This document shows, in pieces, positions 54,359 through 63,959 of a stretch of 64,000 nucleotides of DNA. Below the pieces are notes generated by a model that saw nothing but the letters and a program-made list of their open reading frames with translations, searched no databases and was not told the DNA's origin. Source of the DNA: Rhizobacter sp. OV335 (GTDB taxonomy: Bacteria > Pseudomonadota > Gammaproteobacteria > Burkholderiales > Burkholderiaceae_C). A program made the translations under genes and the position numbers. Numbering within the stretch: the stretch's first letter is position 1; each line of letters starts with the position of its first letter. The stretch spans positions 112,632-176,631 of the forward strand of contig NZ_FRCQ01000012.1 in NCBI RefSeq assembly GCF_900142965.1. Reading direction: 5' to 3'.

Positions 54359-55990
54359 GTGATCCACCGACACGGGGCATCTGTCCCTCTGGACAAGCCT
54401 GAACGACCCTGCGTTTACATCCACCAGCCGCAGGTTGCAGCTTCTCAGGCGGCGTCGGTGTGCTTCTGCGAGCACGCGAACTACCAGGGGGCAAGCTGGT
54501 GTGCCGAGGCCGGCACCGCGGCCACACCCGGCGGCTGGAACGACCGGGTGTCGTCGGTGCGGGTGCCGGCCGGTTGGTCGGTGACGCTGTACGAGCACAT
54601 CGGGCAGGGCGGCGCCGCGCTGGCGCTGACGGCGGACGAGCCGAACCTGGTCAACCGCGCCTTCAACGATGCGCTGTCGTCGTACCGCGTGCTCGCACCG
54701 ACGGTGCCGACAGCCGCGGCGCCGGTGTGCCTGTACGAGCACGTCGCCTATGCCGGCAACTCGTTGTGCCTGGCCGAAGGCACGGCTTCGCTGCCGGCGG
54801 CCTGGAACGACTTCGCGTCGTCCGCGCGCGTGCTGCCCGGCTACCGGGTCGAGCTGTTCGAGCACGCCGGCTCGCAGGGTCGCCGCCTGGTGCTGGCGGC
54901 CGATGAGCCGAACCTGGTGCCGCGCGATTTCAACGACCTTGCAAGCTCCTATGTCGTGGCCAAGGGCACGGCGACCTGCGAACCCCATTGCACGATCCAG
55001 GCGGACGTGACCGCCGTCAGCATCACGAACGCCGCGGGCCAGCCGCCGGTCAAGGGCGACGCGCTGAAGGTGTCGCTGACGGTGCGCAACCTGAGCGGCA
55101 ACGCCGGTACCGTGAAGCTGACGCCGACGCTGGCCAGCACGCGCTTCAGCGATTTCAGCGCGGTGCCGCTCGGCACCCTCGAGCTGGCGGCGGGCGAAAC
55201 GCGCACCGCGTCGTTCAATGCCGGGCCGTTCATCGACGACACCGCGCGCGCCAAGCACTTCGCCGTCGGGCGCGGTGCCTACCGCATCGACGGCGTGCGC
55301 CTGCAAAGCGGCAGCACCTCGGCGCTGGACACCAGCTACGCCGGCGCGGCCTTCAGCGTCGGCGCGAGCAGCCACGTGCTGGTGAGCACCGTCTACGACC
55401 AGGCCTATTTCACGCGCCTGAACTACACACGCTCCCCGGAAACCTTCCTCGGCGAGGTCTTCACGCGCCCGGGCGAAGTGTTCACGCCGACGACGGCGGG
55501 CGGCAACACCGGCAGCTACCAGAGCTTTCCGGGCGGCTTCGACCAGATGATGGGCGTGACGCAGCACTTCCACGCCCTCCCGGGGCTGACGCTGGACACC
55601 AGCCAGGGCCTGTGCGAGCAAGCCGCCGCCTACGGGGGCAAGGTGCTGGGCCTGGCCCGCGACTGGACCACCGGCGGCTCGGTGCGCACCAGCGTCGACA
55701 ACCACGGCTTCGACTACCTGATCGCGATGTCGCCGCAGATGGTCGGGGGCGTCGCCTGCGGCTGGCTGGGCGTGCAGGTGAGCGGGCAGTTCTCGTTCGA
55801 CATGTCGATGAACCGCACGCAGATCCTCGCGGTGCACGAGTCGGGGCACCTGTTCGGCGCGCCGCACTGCGATCCGCTGCAGGGCTACGTGATGTGCGCC
55901 GGTGAGCTTCACGACCACTACCGGCAGACCGGCATGTACGTGTGGCACCGCGTCTCGCGCGATGCGATGAAGAGCACGCTGTTCGACTGA
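54359..55990 (+). CDS. Beta-gamma-crystallin-domain zinc metalloprotease, probably 5'-truncated
   Basis: 543 aa from a GTG at 54359, with SD-like AGGGAG too close; an ATG at 54308 is also possible. Two tandem beta-gamma-crystallin domains (about 30-110 and 115-195) carry the calcium motif four times: WNDRVSS, FNDALSS, WNDFASS, FNDLASS. A beta-sandwich linker follows (about 210-330), then a peptidase domain with HESGHLFGAPHCDP near residue 490, matching HExxHxxGxxH of metzincin proteases. No signal peptide is visible at any start, although this type is secreted, so the 5' end may be lost. The gene is divergent from comM. Confidence 0.75.
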   Translation: MIHRHGASVPLDKPERPCVYIHQPQVAASQAASVCFCEHANYQGASWCAEAGTAATPGGWNDRVSSVRVPAGWSVTLYEHIGQGGAALALTADEPNLVNRAFNDALSSYRVLAPTVPTAAAPVCLYEHVAYAGNSLCLAEGTASLPAAWNDFASSARVLPGYRVELFEHAGSQGRRLVLAADEPNLVPRDFNDLASSYVVAKGTATCEPHCTIQADVTAVSITNAAGQPPVKGDALKVSLTVRNLSGNAGTVKLTPTLASTRFSDFSAVPLGTLELAAGETRTASFNAGPFIDDTARAKHFAVGRGAYRIDGVRLQSGSTSALDTSYAGAAFSVGASSHVLVSTVYDQAYFTRLNYTRSPETFLGEVFTRPGEVFTPTTAGGNTGSYQSFPGGFDQMMGVTQHFHALPGLTLDTSQGLCEQAAAYGGKVLGLARDWTTGGSVRTSVDNHGFDYLIAMSPQMVGGVACGWLGVQVSGQFSFDMSMNRTQILAVHESGHLFGAPHCDPLQGYVMCAGELHDHYRQTGMYVWHRVSRDAMKSTLFD

Positions 55991-55994
55991 CGCG

Positions 55995-57401
55995 TCAGCC
56001 AGCAGGCAGCAGGGGTGCCACGAATTCCCTGGCGACGGCGAGGTTCGTGGCGGCCAGTTGCCGCATCGCCTCGGGAATCTGCGCGGCGAGCGTTTCCGTC
56101 TGCACGGCTGTCCAGAACCGCTCGGCGGCCTGCGCGGCCCGAGCCCAGACGGCCGGCTGGGCGCCGATGGTGCCGACCTTGGGTGCGATGGGCGTGAGGT
56201 CCGGGTCCACGCCGCCGCCGATGGAGGCGTAGCGCATCGGAAGGATGTCGTAGGCCGGCGCGATGCCGGCGTACTCCCCCTTTTCGTCGATGAGCAGCGA
56301 GATGTTCTCGAAGTGACGATCGCTGTTGCCGATGAGCTCGCTGAAAGCCGCCATGGTGTCGACGCGGCGCGCATCCGCGGCGGACAGGTACTTGGCCTTC
56401 TCGCAGCGTGCCGCAAACTCCGGCCAGGAGTCTCGCCTCCCGAAGAACTCGTCGTCGACGGCACCGGCCGAGAGCATGCCGATGCGGCCGGACTTCCCCA
56501 CGCGATCGAAGCGCCGGACCTCCAGGAAGACGTAGTCGCCCGAGGTCAGCAACTGCGTCGAGGACGATGGGACGTCGACCTCCGCCAGCGACCGCAGCGC
56601 CAGATGCTCGAGCGGAAGCAACTCGGCCATGCGACTCCCGAGCCTGGCGAACTTCACGATGACGTGGCCCGAGCCTTCGGTCATCCCGAGAAACTTGGGT
56701 TGCTCGCCGCCTGCGCTGGAACCGTAGGCGGCGCCCTTGAGCGCCGAGGCCATCGCCACATAGTGAGCGGCCTTCTCGGACATCGGCGTCGGGTCCAGCC
56801 TGCGGAGGTCGATTTCCATCTGCAACGAGGCATCGCCGAACACCAGGTTGCCGGGCAGATTCAGCCCGCGGGTGAAGAGCCAGGCGACGCGGTGTTCGTC
56901 GTCCCAGTCCTTGAGACTGCTCGGAAACTGCTGCGCCCGCGCCGCGTCGTGTGCCAACTGGCGCCCCAGGAAGCCGGACGGCGCTGCGAAGGCCATGTAG
57001 GGCGGCAGGCCTTCGTACATCCTCGTGACCGAGCCGATGCGCTCGAGCGTCGAGCCACCGGAGAGGAATTCGACGTCGGCGAAGGGCTCCATCGAGCCGC
57101 TGGCCAGCAGTCGGTAGATGCGCTGCCGTGAGTGGAGTCCCAGCGGCAGCTGGCGCAGCAGCGCATACCGGGGAGTCCTGTCGCCGGAGACGCGGAACGC
57201 CGTCACGGTGCTGGACAGGCTCTGAATAGTTCGCGAAAGGGTTGGCTGACTCACCCCCAGAGCCGCCATCAGCTGCGCCGCGGTCTGCACTCCACCCCGC
57301 AAGATGCGTCCGATTTCCTGGGCGGACTCGGAGCTGGATGGTTGGGATGCCGTGCTCAATTCGAATTCTCTGTGAATAATTCGCTGAATTGTATCAAGCA
57401 T
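55995..57401 (-). CDS. yjjJ: YjjJ-type HipA family kinase
   Basis: 468 aa. The N-terminal winged HTH (GVQTAAQLMAALGVSQPTLS, RTIQSLSSTVTAFRVSGDRT) is followed by a HipA-like kinase domain with SAGGEQPKFLGMTEGSGHVI, EVRRFDRVGKSGRIGMLS, catalytic loop AFSELIGNSDRHFENISLLI and metal-binding APAYDILPMRY. The combination of fused HTH and HipA kinase is that of E. coli YjjJ, reported as a toxin that carries its own DNA-binding part. There is no separate HipB-type antitoxin next to it. Convergent with the metalloprotease gene; no SD is visible at the ATG at 57401. Confidence 0.88.
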   Translation of the reverse strand: MLDTIQRIIHREFELSTASQPSSSESAQEIGRILRGGVQTAAQLMAALGVSQPTLSRTIQSLSSTVTAFRVSGDRTPRYALLRQLPLGLHSRQRIYRLLASGSMEPFADVEFLSGGSTLERIGSVTRMYEGLPPYMAFAAPSGFLGRQLAHDAARAQQFPSSLKDWDDEHRVAWLFTRGLNLPGNLVFGDASLQMEIDLRRLDPTPMSEKAAHYVAMASALKGAAYGSSAGGEQPKFLGMTEGSGHVIVKFARLGSRMAELLPLEHLALRSLAEVDVPSSSTQLLTSGDYVFLEVRRFDRVGKSGRIGMLSAGAVDDEFFGRRDSWPEFAARCEKAKYLSAADARRVDTMAAFSELIGNSDRHFENISLLIDEKGEYAGIAPAYDILPMRYASIGGGVDPDLTPIAPKVGTIGAQPAVWARAAQAAERFWTAVQTETLAAQIPEAMRQLAATNLAVAREFVAPLLPAG

Positions 57402-57489
57402 GACCGACGCATCAAAATGGCCCTGCTGCTCAATGCCCCATGGCCGATCGCACCACCAACGGGCACTCCGGTGCGTGTTGTGTCAATCG

Positions 57490-57504
57490 GCACCGTCAAG
57501 GTGC
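57490..57504 (+). promoter_or_regulatory. NtrC binding site
   Basis: GCACCGTCAAGGTGC: GCAC-N7-GTGC with a perfectly palindromic five-base arm on each side, the standard NtrC enhancer spacing. It lies about 73 bases upstream of the sigma-54 promoter. A second, tighter palindrome (GCACTCCGGTGC, 57463-57474) may be a weaker half-site. Confidence 0.75.
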
Positions 57505-57576
57505 GTTTTCGGCGAGACAGCCATTTGAAAGCTGCGGAATGAGCGCCGATGGGGCGCGCGCGCCCCAAAAAATCCA

Positions 57577-57592
57577 TGGCACAAAAGCTGCA
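57577..57592 (+). promoter_or_regulatory. Sigma-54 promoter of the torF-glnK-amtB operon
   Basis: TGGCACAAAAGCTGCA has invariant GG and GC separated by ten bases, the -24/-12 pattern of RpoN promoters. The transcript would start near 57603, about 33 bases before the TorF gene. Together with the NtrC site it indicates induction by nitrogen limitation. Confidence 0.85.
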
Positions 57593-57635
57593 CTGAGGCC
57601 CCGGCACCTCAGTCTCAACGCCTGGAGAAATCTGC

Positions 57636-58373
57636 ATGAAGAAAATCGCGATCCTTTCGGCCCTGGCTTCGCTGTTCGCCGTGTCGGTTCATGCCGAAGA
57701 CGCCGCGCCGGCCGTGGCCACCAACTTCAGCCTGACCACGAACTACAAGTACCGCGGCCAGGACCAGGGCAGCAACAAGCCGGCCGTGCAAGGCGGCTTC
57801 GACTACGCGAACAGCGGCTTCTACGTCGGCAACTGGAACTCGAGCATCGGCTTCACGAATTCCGGCATCGAGATGGACTTCTACGGCGGCTACAAGGGCG
57901 AGATCACGAAGGACCTCGGCTTCGATGTCGGCGTGCTGCAGTACTACTACTCGCAGAAGGACAAGGTCACCGACTACAACACCACCGAGCTCTACGGCGC
58001 GCTGAGCTATGGCCCGGTGTCGGTGAAGTACTCGACCACGGTCTCGAAGGACTATTTCGGCCTCGGCGAGTTCTATGGCCAGCAGACGGGTCAGCCGGTA
58101 CCCAAGGGCCGCAACACCGGTTACCTCGACCTGTCGGGCAACTTCGAGGTCGCCAAGGGCATCACGCTGAATGCCCACATGGGCTTCACGCAGCTGTCCA
58201 GCGAACTGAAGGACGTCGGCTACGAGAACTACGCCGACTACAAGTTCGGCGCGACGATGGACCTCGGCTCGGGCTTCTCGGCCGGTGCCGCGATCGTCGG
58301 TGCGACCAAGAAGGACTTCTATGGCGACATCAACAAGACGCGCGCCATCCTGACGATCACCAAGTCGATGTGA
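57636..58373 (+). CDS. TorF family putative porin, first gene of the nitrogen operon
   Basis: 245 aa. A signal peptide ends at SVHAED. The mature part is an outer-membrane beta-barrel with the TorF/Gcw_chp opening NFSLTTNYKYRGQDQG, then SNKPAVQGGFDYANSGFYVG, VGVLQYYYSQKDKVTDYNTT, and repeating aromatic strands to the C-terminus. Encoded directly behind a sigma-54 promoter and in front of glnK and amtB, so it is probably produced under nitrogen limitation and may let ammonium or other small nitrogen compounds cross the outer membrane. That function is inference from the operon. Confidence 0.88.
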   Translation: MKKIAILSALASLFAVSVHAEDAAPAVATNFSLTTNYKYRGQDQGSNKPAVQGGFDYANSGFYVGNWNSSIGFTNSGIEMDFYGGYKGEITKDLGFDVGVLQYYYSQKDKVTDYNTTELYGALSYGPVSVKYSTTVSKDYFGLGEFYGQQTGQPVPKGRNTGYLDLSGNFEVAKGITLNAHMGFTQLSSELKDVGYENYADYKFGATMDLGSGFSAGAAIVGATKKDFYGDINKTRAILTITKSM

Positions 58374-58760
<387 letters not shown>

Positions 58761-58782
58761 GCTGCCAACAAAAGAGACAACC

Positions 58783-60303
58783 ATGAAGAAACTCATTGCC
58801 ACACTCGCCCTGGGCCTCGCCGCCTGGGGTTTCGCCGGCGTCTCGCTGGCGCAGGACGCGGCCTCCGCGCCCGCTGCCATGGCCTCGGCCGCGGCGCCCG
58901 CTGCCACGGCTGACGCCGCCTCCGCACCGGCGGCTGCGGCGTCCGCCGCAGCCGCCGCGTCGGCACCTGCCGCGCCGGTCGCCAACAAGGGCGACGTCGC
59001 CTGGATGATCGTCGCGACGCTGCTCGTGATCATGATGACGGTGCCGGGCCTGGCGCTGTTCTACGGCGGCCTGGTCCGCAGCAAGAACATGCTGTCGGTG
59101 CTGATGCAGGTGATGGTCACCTTCTCGCTGATCGTCGTGCTGTGGACCATCTACGGCTACAGCCTGGCCTTCACCGAAGGCAACAAGTTCGTCGGCGGCC
59201 TCGACCGGCTGTTCATGAAGGGCATCTTCGATCCGGCCACCGGCGCCTTCGCGATGGGCGCGACCTTCAGCAAGGGCGTCTACATTCCCGAGCTGCTGTT
59301 CGCGGCCTTCCAGGCGACCTTCGCCGGCATCACCTGCTGCCTGATCGTCGGCGCCTTCGCCGAGCGCATCAAGTTCTCGGCCGTGCTGCTGTTCATGACG
59401 CTGTGGTTCACTTTCAGCTACGCGCCGATCGCGCACATGGTCTGGTTCTGGATGGGCCCGGATGCGTACAGCGCCGCAGGCGTCGTCGACGAGATGAACG
59501 CGAAGGCCGGCATGCTGTGGCAATGGGGCGCGCTTGACTTCGCGGGCGGCACGGTGGTGCACATCAACGCGGCCGTTGCCGGCCTGGTCGGTGCGTACAT
59601 GGTCGGCAAGCGCGTCGGCTACGGCAAGGAATCCTTCACGCCGCACTCGCTGACGCTGACGATGGTCGGTGCCTCGCTGCTGTGGGTGGGCTGGTTCGGC
59701 TTCAACGCCGGTTCGGCGCTCGAAGCCGGCAACAGCGCCGTGCTCGCCTTCATGAACACCTTCACGGCCACCTCGGCCGCGGTGCTCGCGTGGTGCATCG
59801 GTGAAGCGCTGATGCGGGGCAAGGCCTCGATGCTGGGTGCGGCCTCGGGTGCGGTGGCGGGCCTGGTGGCGATCACGCCGGCGGCCGGCAATGTCGGCCT
59901 GATGGGCGCGATCGTGATCGGCTTCATCGCCGGTTTCGCCTGCCTGTGGGGCGTCAACGCGCTGAAGAAGCTGCTCGGTGCCGACGACTCGCTGGACGTG
60001 TTCGGCGTGCACGGCGTCGGCGGCATCGTCGGCGCGCTGCTGACGGGTGTGTTCAACACGCAGGCGCTCGGCGGCCCCGGCCTGGTCGGCGACTGGGTCA
60101 CGGCAACGGTCACCTCCAACGGCATCGGTGCCCAGGTGTGGATCCAGCTGAAGGCCGTGCTCGTGACCATCGTCTGGTCGGGCGTGGTCTCGGTGGTGGC
60201 GTTCAAGATCGTCGACCTGGTGGTCGGCCTGCGCGTGACGGAGGAAGAGGAACGCGAAGGCCTGGACATCTCGGCCCACGGCGAGACCGCGTATCACCAG
60301 TAA
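58783..60303 (+). CDS. amtB: Ammonium transporter AmtB
   Basis: 506 aa. A cleavable signal peptide (KLIATLALGLAAWGFAGV) and an Ala-rich segment (about 25-65) precede eleven transmembrane helices. Amt signature blocks are present: DVAWMIVATLLVIMMTVPGL, ALFYGGLVRSKNML, DFAGGTVVHINAAVAGLVGA (with the first pore His), WVGWFGFNAGSALEAG and VFGVHGVGGIVGALLTGVF (second pore His). AmtB trimers conduct ammonium and are closed by GlnK. The gene ends the operon and is followed by an intrinsic terminator. Confidence 0.97.
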   Translation: MKKLIATLALGLAAWGFAGVSLAQDAASAPAAMASAAAPAATADAASAPAAAASAAAAASAPAAPVANKGDVAWMIVATLLVIMMTVPGLALFYGGLVRSKNMLSVLMQVMVTFSLIVVLWTIYGYSLAFTEGNKFVGGLDRLFMKGIFDPATGAFAMGATFSKGVYIPELLFAAFQATFAGITCCLIVGAFAERIKFSAVLLFMTLWFTFSYAPIAHMVWFWMGPDAYSAAGVVDEMNAKAGMLWQWGALDFAGGTVVHINAAVAGLVGAYMVGKRVGYGKESFTPHSLTLTMVGASLLWVGWFGFNAGSALEAGNSAVLAFMNTFTATSAAVLAWCIGEALMRGKASMLGAASGAVAGLVAITPAAGNVGLMGAIVIGFIAGFACLWGVNALKKLLGADDSLDVFGVHGVGGIVGALLTGVFNTQALGGPGLVGDWVTATVTSNGIGAQVWIQLKAVLVTIVWSGVVSVVAFKIVDLVVGLRVTEEEEREGLDISAHGETAYHQ

Positions 60304-60349
60304 GTTCCGAGAAGAGGGACGCGGGCTGCGGCCCGCGGGACACTGGGAA

Positions 60350-60377
60350 GGCCGCATCCGGGCGGCCTTTTCTTTTT
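60350..60377 (+). terminator. Rho-independent terminator after amtB
   Basis: GGCCGC (60350-60355) and GCGGCC (60362-60367) form a six-base-pair stem with a six-base loop, followed by TTTTCTTTTT (60368-60377). A second, weaker hairpin (GCGGGC/GCCCGC) lies just upstream. Confidence 0.85.
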
Positions 60378-60511
60378 CCGGATCGGAGCGGGTCGGCCGT
60401 GATGCAAGCCTCAAACAAGGCTCACACCGGCCGGGGCCACCGCACTTGCCATCGACGCGGCCGACCCCAGATGCCTAGAATCCGCGATCCCCAGGCGTTC
60501 AACGGGCTTTT

Positions 60512-61807
60512 ATGGTTCCCCATCTCATCACCGCACTCACCGGCCCGATCAACGAACTGGAGCAGCGCATCCTCGAATCGCTGCCGGCCATCGAGCGCTG
60601 GTTCCGCCTCGAATGGATGGAGCACACGCCGCCGTTCTACACCTCGGTGGACGTGCGCAACGCCGGCTTCAAGCTGGCGCCGGTCGACACCAACCTGTTC
60701 CCCGGTGGCTTCAACAACCTGACCCCCGAGATGCTGCCGCTGGCGGTGCAGGCGGCGATGGCGGCGATCGAGAAGATCTGCCCCGAGGCCAAGAACCTGC
60801 TGCTGATCCCCGAGAAGCACACCCGCAACACGTTCTACCTGATGAACGTGGCGCGCCTGATGCAGATCTTCCACCAGGCCGGGCTGAACGTGCGCCTGGG
60901 CACGCTGGACGACACCATCAAGGCGCCGACGCAGATCGACCTGCCCGACGGCAGCTCGCTGACGGTCGAGCCGCTGCTGCGCACCCGCGGCCGCCTCGGG
61001 CTGAAGGATTTCGACCCCTGCACGATCCTGCTGAACAACGACCTGTCGGCCGGCATCCCGAAGGTGCTCGAGAACCTGCACGAGCAGTACCTGCTGCCGC
61101 CGCTGCACGCCGGCTGGGCGGTGCGCCGCAAGACCAACCACTTCCAGGCCTATGAAGAAGTGGCCAAGAAGTTCGCCAAGCTGCTGGGCATGGACCCGTG
61201 GCTGATCAACCCGATGTTCGCCCGCTGCGGCGAGGTGAACTTCAGCGACGGCACCGGCGCCGAATGCCTGGCGAGCAACGCCGAGGCGCTGCTCGGCAAG
61301 ATCCGCCGCAAGTACAAGGAATACGGCATCCAGGAGAAGCCGTTCATCATCGTGAAGGCCGACGCCGGCACCTACGGCATGGGCATCATGACGGTGCGCG
61401 ACCCGAAGGACCTGGTCGACCTGAACCGCAAGGCACGCAACAAGATGAGCGTGATCAAGGACGGCCAGGAGGTCAGCGAGGTCATCCTTCAGGAAGGCGT
61501 GCCGACCTACGAGCGCGTCAACGACGCGGTCGCCGAGCCGGTCGTCTACATGATCGACCGCTACGTGGTCGGCGGCTTCTACCGCGTCAATGCCGAGCGC
61601 GGCATCGACGAGAACCTCAATTCCCCCGGGGCGAGCTTCGTGCCGCTGGCCTTCGCCGAGTCGAACCAGCTGCCGAAGCCGGGCGTCAAGCCGGGTGCCA
61701 GCGCGCCAAATCGCTTCTACATGTACGGAGTGATCGCTCGCTTGGCGATGCTGGCTGCCAGCTATGAGCTGGAGGCCACCGATCCCGACGCCGAGGTCTA
61801 CGAGTAG
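60512..61807 (+). CDS. gshA: Glutamate-cysteine ligase GshA, proteobacterial type
   Basis: 431 aa. Belongs to the glutamate-cysteine ligase family of beta- and acidophilic proteobacteria (TIGR02049 type), distinct from E. coli GshA: MVPHLITALTGPINELEQRI, WMEHTPPFYTSVDVRNAGFK, APVDTNLFPGGFNNL, TILLNNDLSAGIPKVLENLH, VKADAGTYGMGIMTVRDPKD and DRYVVGGFYRVNAERGIDEN. Catalyses the first step of glutathione synthesis in the cytoplasm. A TAGAAT -10-like hexamer lies at 60476-60481, about 31 bases before the ATG. Followed by two hairpins that may end transcription. gshB is not visible in the window. Confidence 0.95.
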   Translation: MVPHLITALTGPINELEQRILESLPAIERWFRLEWMEHTPPFYTSVDVRNAGFKLAPVDTNLFPGGFNNLTPEMLPLAVQAAMAAIEKICPEAKNLLLIPEKHTRNTFYLMNVARLMQIFHQAGLNVRLGTLDDTIKAPTQIDLPDGSSLTVEPLLRTRGRLGLKDFDPCTILLNNDLSAGIPKVLENLHEQYLLPPLHAGWAVRRKTNHFQAYEEVAKKFAKLLGMDPWLINPMFARCGEVNFSDGTGAECLASNAEALLGKIRRKYKEYGIQEKPFIIVKADAGTYGMGIMTVRDPKDLVDLNRKARNKMSVIKDGQEVSEVILQEGVPTYERVNDAVAEPVVYMIDRYVVGGFYRVNAERGIDENLNSPGASFVPLAFAESNQLPKPGVKPGASAPNRFYMYGVIARLAMLAASYELEATDPDAEVYE

Positions 61808-61848
61808 CCCGACCCCTCATACACCCGTCGTTGCTGCAGTGCAACATG

Positions 61849-61870
61849 CACCCCCAATGCCTTGGGGGTG
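61849..61870 (+). terminator. Hairpin between gshA and kup (possible terminator)
   Basis: A 9-bp perfect stem, CACCCCCAA (61849-61857) and TTGGGGGTG (61862-61870), with loop TGCC. There is no U-run, so termination would be Rho-assisted or weak. A GTTGC/GCAAC hairpin (61830-61845) precedes it. Confidence 0.55.
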
Positions 61871-61961
61871 GGGCCGGCCGACCTGTTTCCGGGCGTATCC
61901 GCAGGCGCACAATGGCCCTCCTTTGGATTGAGCCGTGCCCCTTCGGCGAGCGCGGTGGATC

Positions 61962-63836
61962 GTGAATCAGCATCGTCCCAGCTCCAGCCTGGCCGCCCTG
62001 ACGCTGGGCGCCATCGGCGTCGTGTACGGCGACATCGGCACCAGTCCCCTCTACGCCCTCAAGGAAGTCTTCGCCCACGGCCACGTGCCGTTGACGCCGC
62101 AGAACATCTACGGCGTGCTGTCGCTGGTGTTCTGGACGCTGACGGTGGTGGTCTCGATCAAGTACGTGGTGCTGATCCTGCGGGCCGACAACAACGGTGA
62201 AGGCGGGTTGATCGCGATGCTCGCGCTGGCGTCGCAGGCGGTGAAGGACCGGCCGGTGCTGCGCAAGCGGCTGCTGATGGTGGGCATCTTCGGCACCGCG
62301 ATCTTCTTCGGCGACGGCGTGATCACGCCGGCCATCACGGTGCTGGGTGCGATCGAGGGCCTCGAAGTCGCCGCACCCGGCCTGCACCACTACATCGTCC
62401 CGCTGTCGCTGGTCGTGCTGACGCTGCTGTTCCTGGTGCAGCGCCACGGCACCGCGACGGTGGGCAAGCTGTTCGGGCCGGTGATGGTGTTGTGGTTCGC
62501 GGTGCTGGCGGTGCTCGGGCTGTCGCAGATCGCGACCAACCCGGCGGTGCTGGCGGCGCTGAGCCCGACCTATGCGCTGTCCTTCCTGCTCGGTCACCCG
62601 GCCATCGCGTTCATCGCGCTCGGCTCGATCGTGCTGTGCGTGACCGGTGCCGAGGCGCTGTATGCCGACATGGGCCACTTCGGCAAGCGGCCGATCCGCC
62701 TCGCGTGGTTCAGCCTCGCGATGCCGGCGCTGGTGCTGAACTATTTCGGCCAGGGCGCGATGCTGCTGGCGCATCCGGAGAACGTCAGGAATCCGTTCTA
62801 CGAGATGGCGCCGCCCTGGGCGGTGTACCCGCTGATCGGCCTGGCGACGGCGGCGGCGGTGATCGCGTCGCAGGCGCTGATCACCGCGGCGTTCTCGGTC
62901 ACGAAGCAGGCGATGCAGCTCGGCTACCTGCCGCGGCTGCGCATCCTGCACACCTCGGTGCGCGAGACGGGCCAGGTCTACGTGCCGTTCGTCAACTGGG
63001 GGCTATACGCCTGCATCGTGCTGGCGGTGGTGACCTTCGGTTCGAGCAGCAAGCTGGCGGCGGCCTACGGCATCGCGGTGACGATCGACATGCTGATCAC
63101 GACCACGATGACCTTCTTCGTGATCCGCTACGGCTGGCGTTATCCGTGGTCGTTGAGCGTGGCGGCGACCGGCTTCTTCTTTTTGGTCGACTTCACGTAC
63201 TTCAGCGCCAACGTCATCAAGGTGTTCGACGGCGGCTGGTTCCCGGTGGTGATCGGCGGCGTGATGTTCATGATCATGATGACCTGGAAGCAGGGCCGCC
63301 GGCTGATGGCCGAGCGCCTGCGCGAGGACGCGATCGACCTGAAGAGTTTTCTCGACGCGGTGTTCGTGAGCCCTCCGACGCGGGTGGCCGGCACCGCGGT
63401 GTTCCTGGTCAGCGAGCAGGGGCTGACGCCGAACGCGCTGCTGCACAACCTGAAGCACAACAAGGTGCTGCACGAGACCAACCTGTTCGTCACGGTGAAG
63501 CTGCACGAGGTGCCGTGGATCGGCTTCGAGAAGCGCTGCGAGATGGAGCCGCTCGGGCGCGACTGCTGGCAGGTGACGGTGCACTTCGGCTTCAAGAACG
63601 AGCCGGACGTGCCGGAGGCGCTGGCCTTCCTGCGCACGCGGGGCTGCCAGATGGACGACATGGAGACCTCGTACTTCCTGTCGCGCGACATCGTGATCCC
63701 GACCTTCGGCAGCGGGATGGCGAACTGGCGGGAGAAGCTCTTTGCGGGGATGCACCGGAATGCGGCGGCGGCGGCGGATTTTCTGTCGCTGCCTACCAAT
63801 CGAGTGGTCGAACTCGGGTCGAAGGTGGAGATCTGA
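61962..63836 (+). CDS. kup: Kup family low-affinity potassium transporter
   Basis: 624 aa from a GTG at 61962 ([20 protein letters not shown] fits family N-termini; a GTG at 61935 adds nine residues). Kup blocks: [87 protein letters not shown] and [20 protein letters not shown]. About twelve transmembrane helices are followed by a cytoplasmic C-terminal domain with [20 protein letters not shown] and [17 protein letters not shown]. Takes up K+ with H+. Single gene, plus strand. Confidence 0.95.
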   Translation: MNQHRPSSSLAALTLGAIGVVYGDIGTSPLYALKEVFAHGHVPLTPQNIYGVLSLVFWTLTVVVSIKYVVLILRADNNGEGGLIAMLALASQAVKDRPVLRKRLLMVGIFGTAIFFGDGVITPAITVLGAIEGLEVAAPGLHHYIVPLSLVVLTLLFLVQRHGTATVGKLFGPVMVLWFAVLAVLGLSQIATNPAVLAALSPTYALSFLLGHPAIAFIALGSIVLCVTGAEALYADMGHFGKRPIRLAWFSLAMPALVLNYFGQGAMLLAHPENVRNPFYEMAPPWAVYPLIGLATAAAVIASQALITAAFSVTKQAMQLGYLPRLRILHTSVRETGQVYVPFVNWGLYACIVLAVVTFGSSSKLAAAYGIAVTIDMLITTTMTFFVIRYGWRYPWSLSVAATGFFFLVDFTYFSANVIKVFDGGWFPVVIGGVMFMIMMTWKQGRRLMAERLREDAIDLKSFLDAVFVSPPTRVAGTAVFLVSEQGLTPNALLHNLKHNKVLHETNLFVTVKLHEVPWIGFEKRCEMEPLGRDCWQVTVHFGFKNEPDVPEALAFLRTRGCQMDDMETSYFLSRDIVIPTFGSGMANWREKLFAGMHRNAAAAADFLSLPTNRVVELGSKVEI

Positions 63837-63880
63837 TTCCACTGCGGGGCAGTGCCGGGTTTCGCCCCGGCGGGCGAGTC

Positions 63881-63906
63881 ACTTTCATTTGAGCCCAAAT
63901 GAAAGT
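63881..63906. repeat. Perfect 11-bp inverted repeat after kup
   Basis: ACTTTCATTTG (63881-63891) and CAAATGAAAGT (63896-63906) around a four-base loop, following GGGCGAGTC. Palindromes of this kind recur at the ends of transcription units in Burkholderiales (general recollection). Probably a terminator for kup. It directly precedes the IS30-like sequence. Confidence 0.65.
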
Positions 63907-63959
63907 AACGGCGGTTTCAAAGGTGAAGTGCAACACTCCAGCCCCCTGAGAGCCGTTGC

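Noticed and set aside
57463..57474. GCACTCCGGTGC as a second full NtrC site
   Set aside because: The half-sites are four bases apart, not seven. It may still be a weak half-site.
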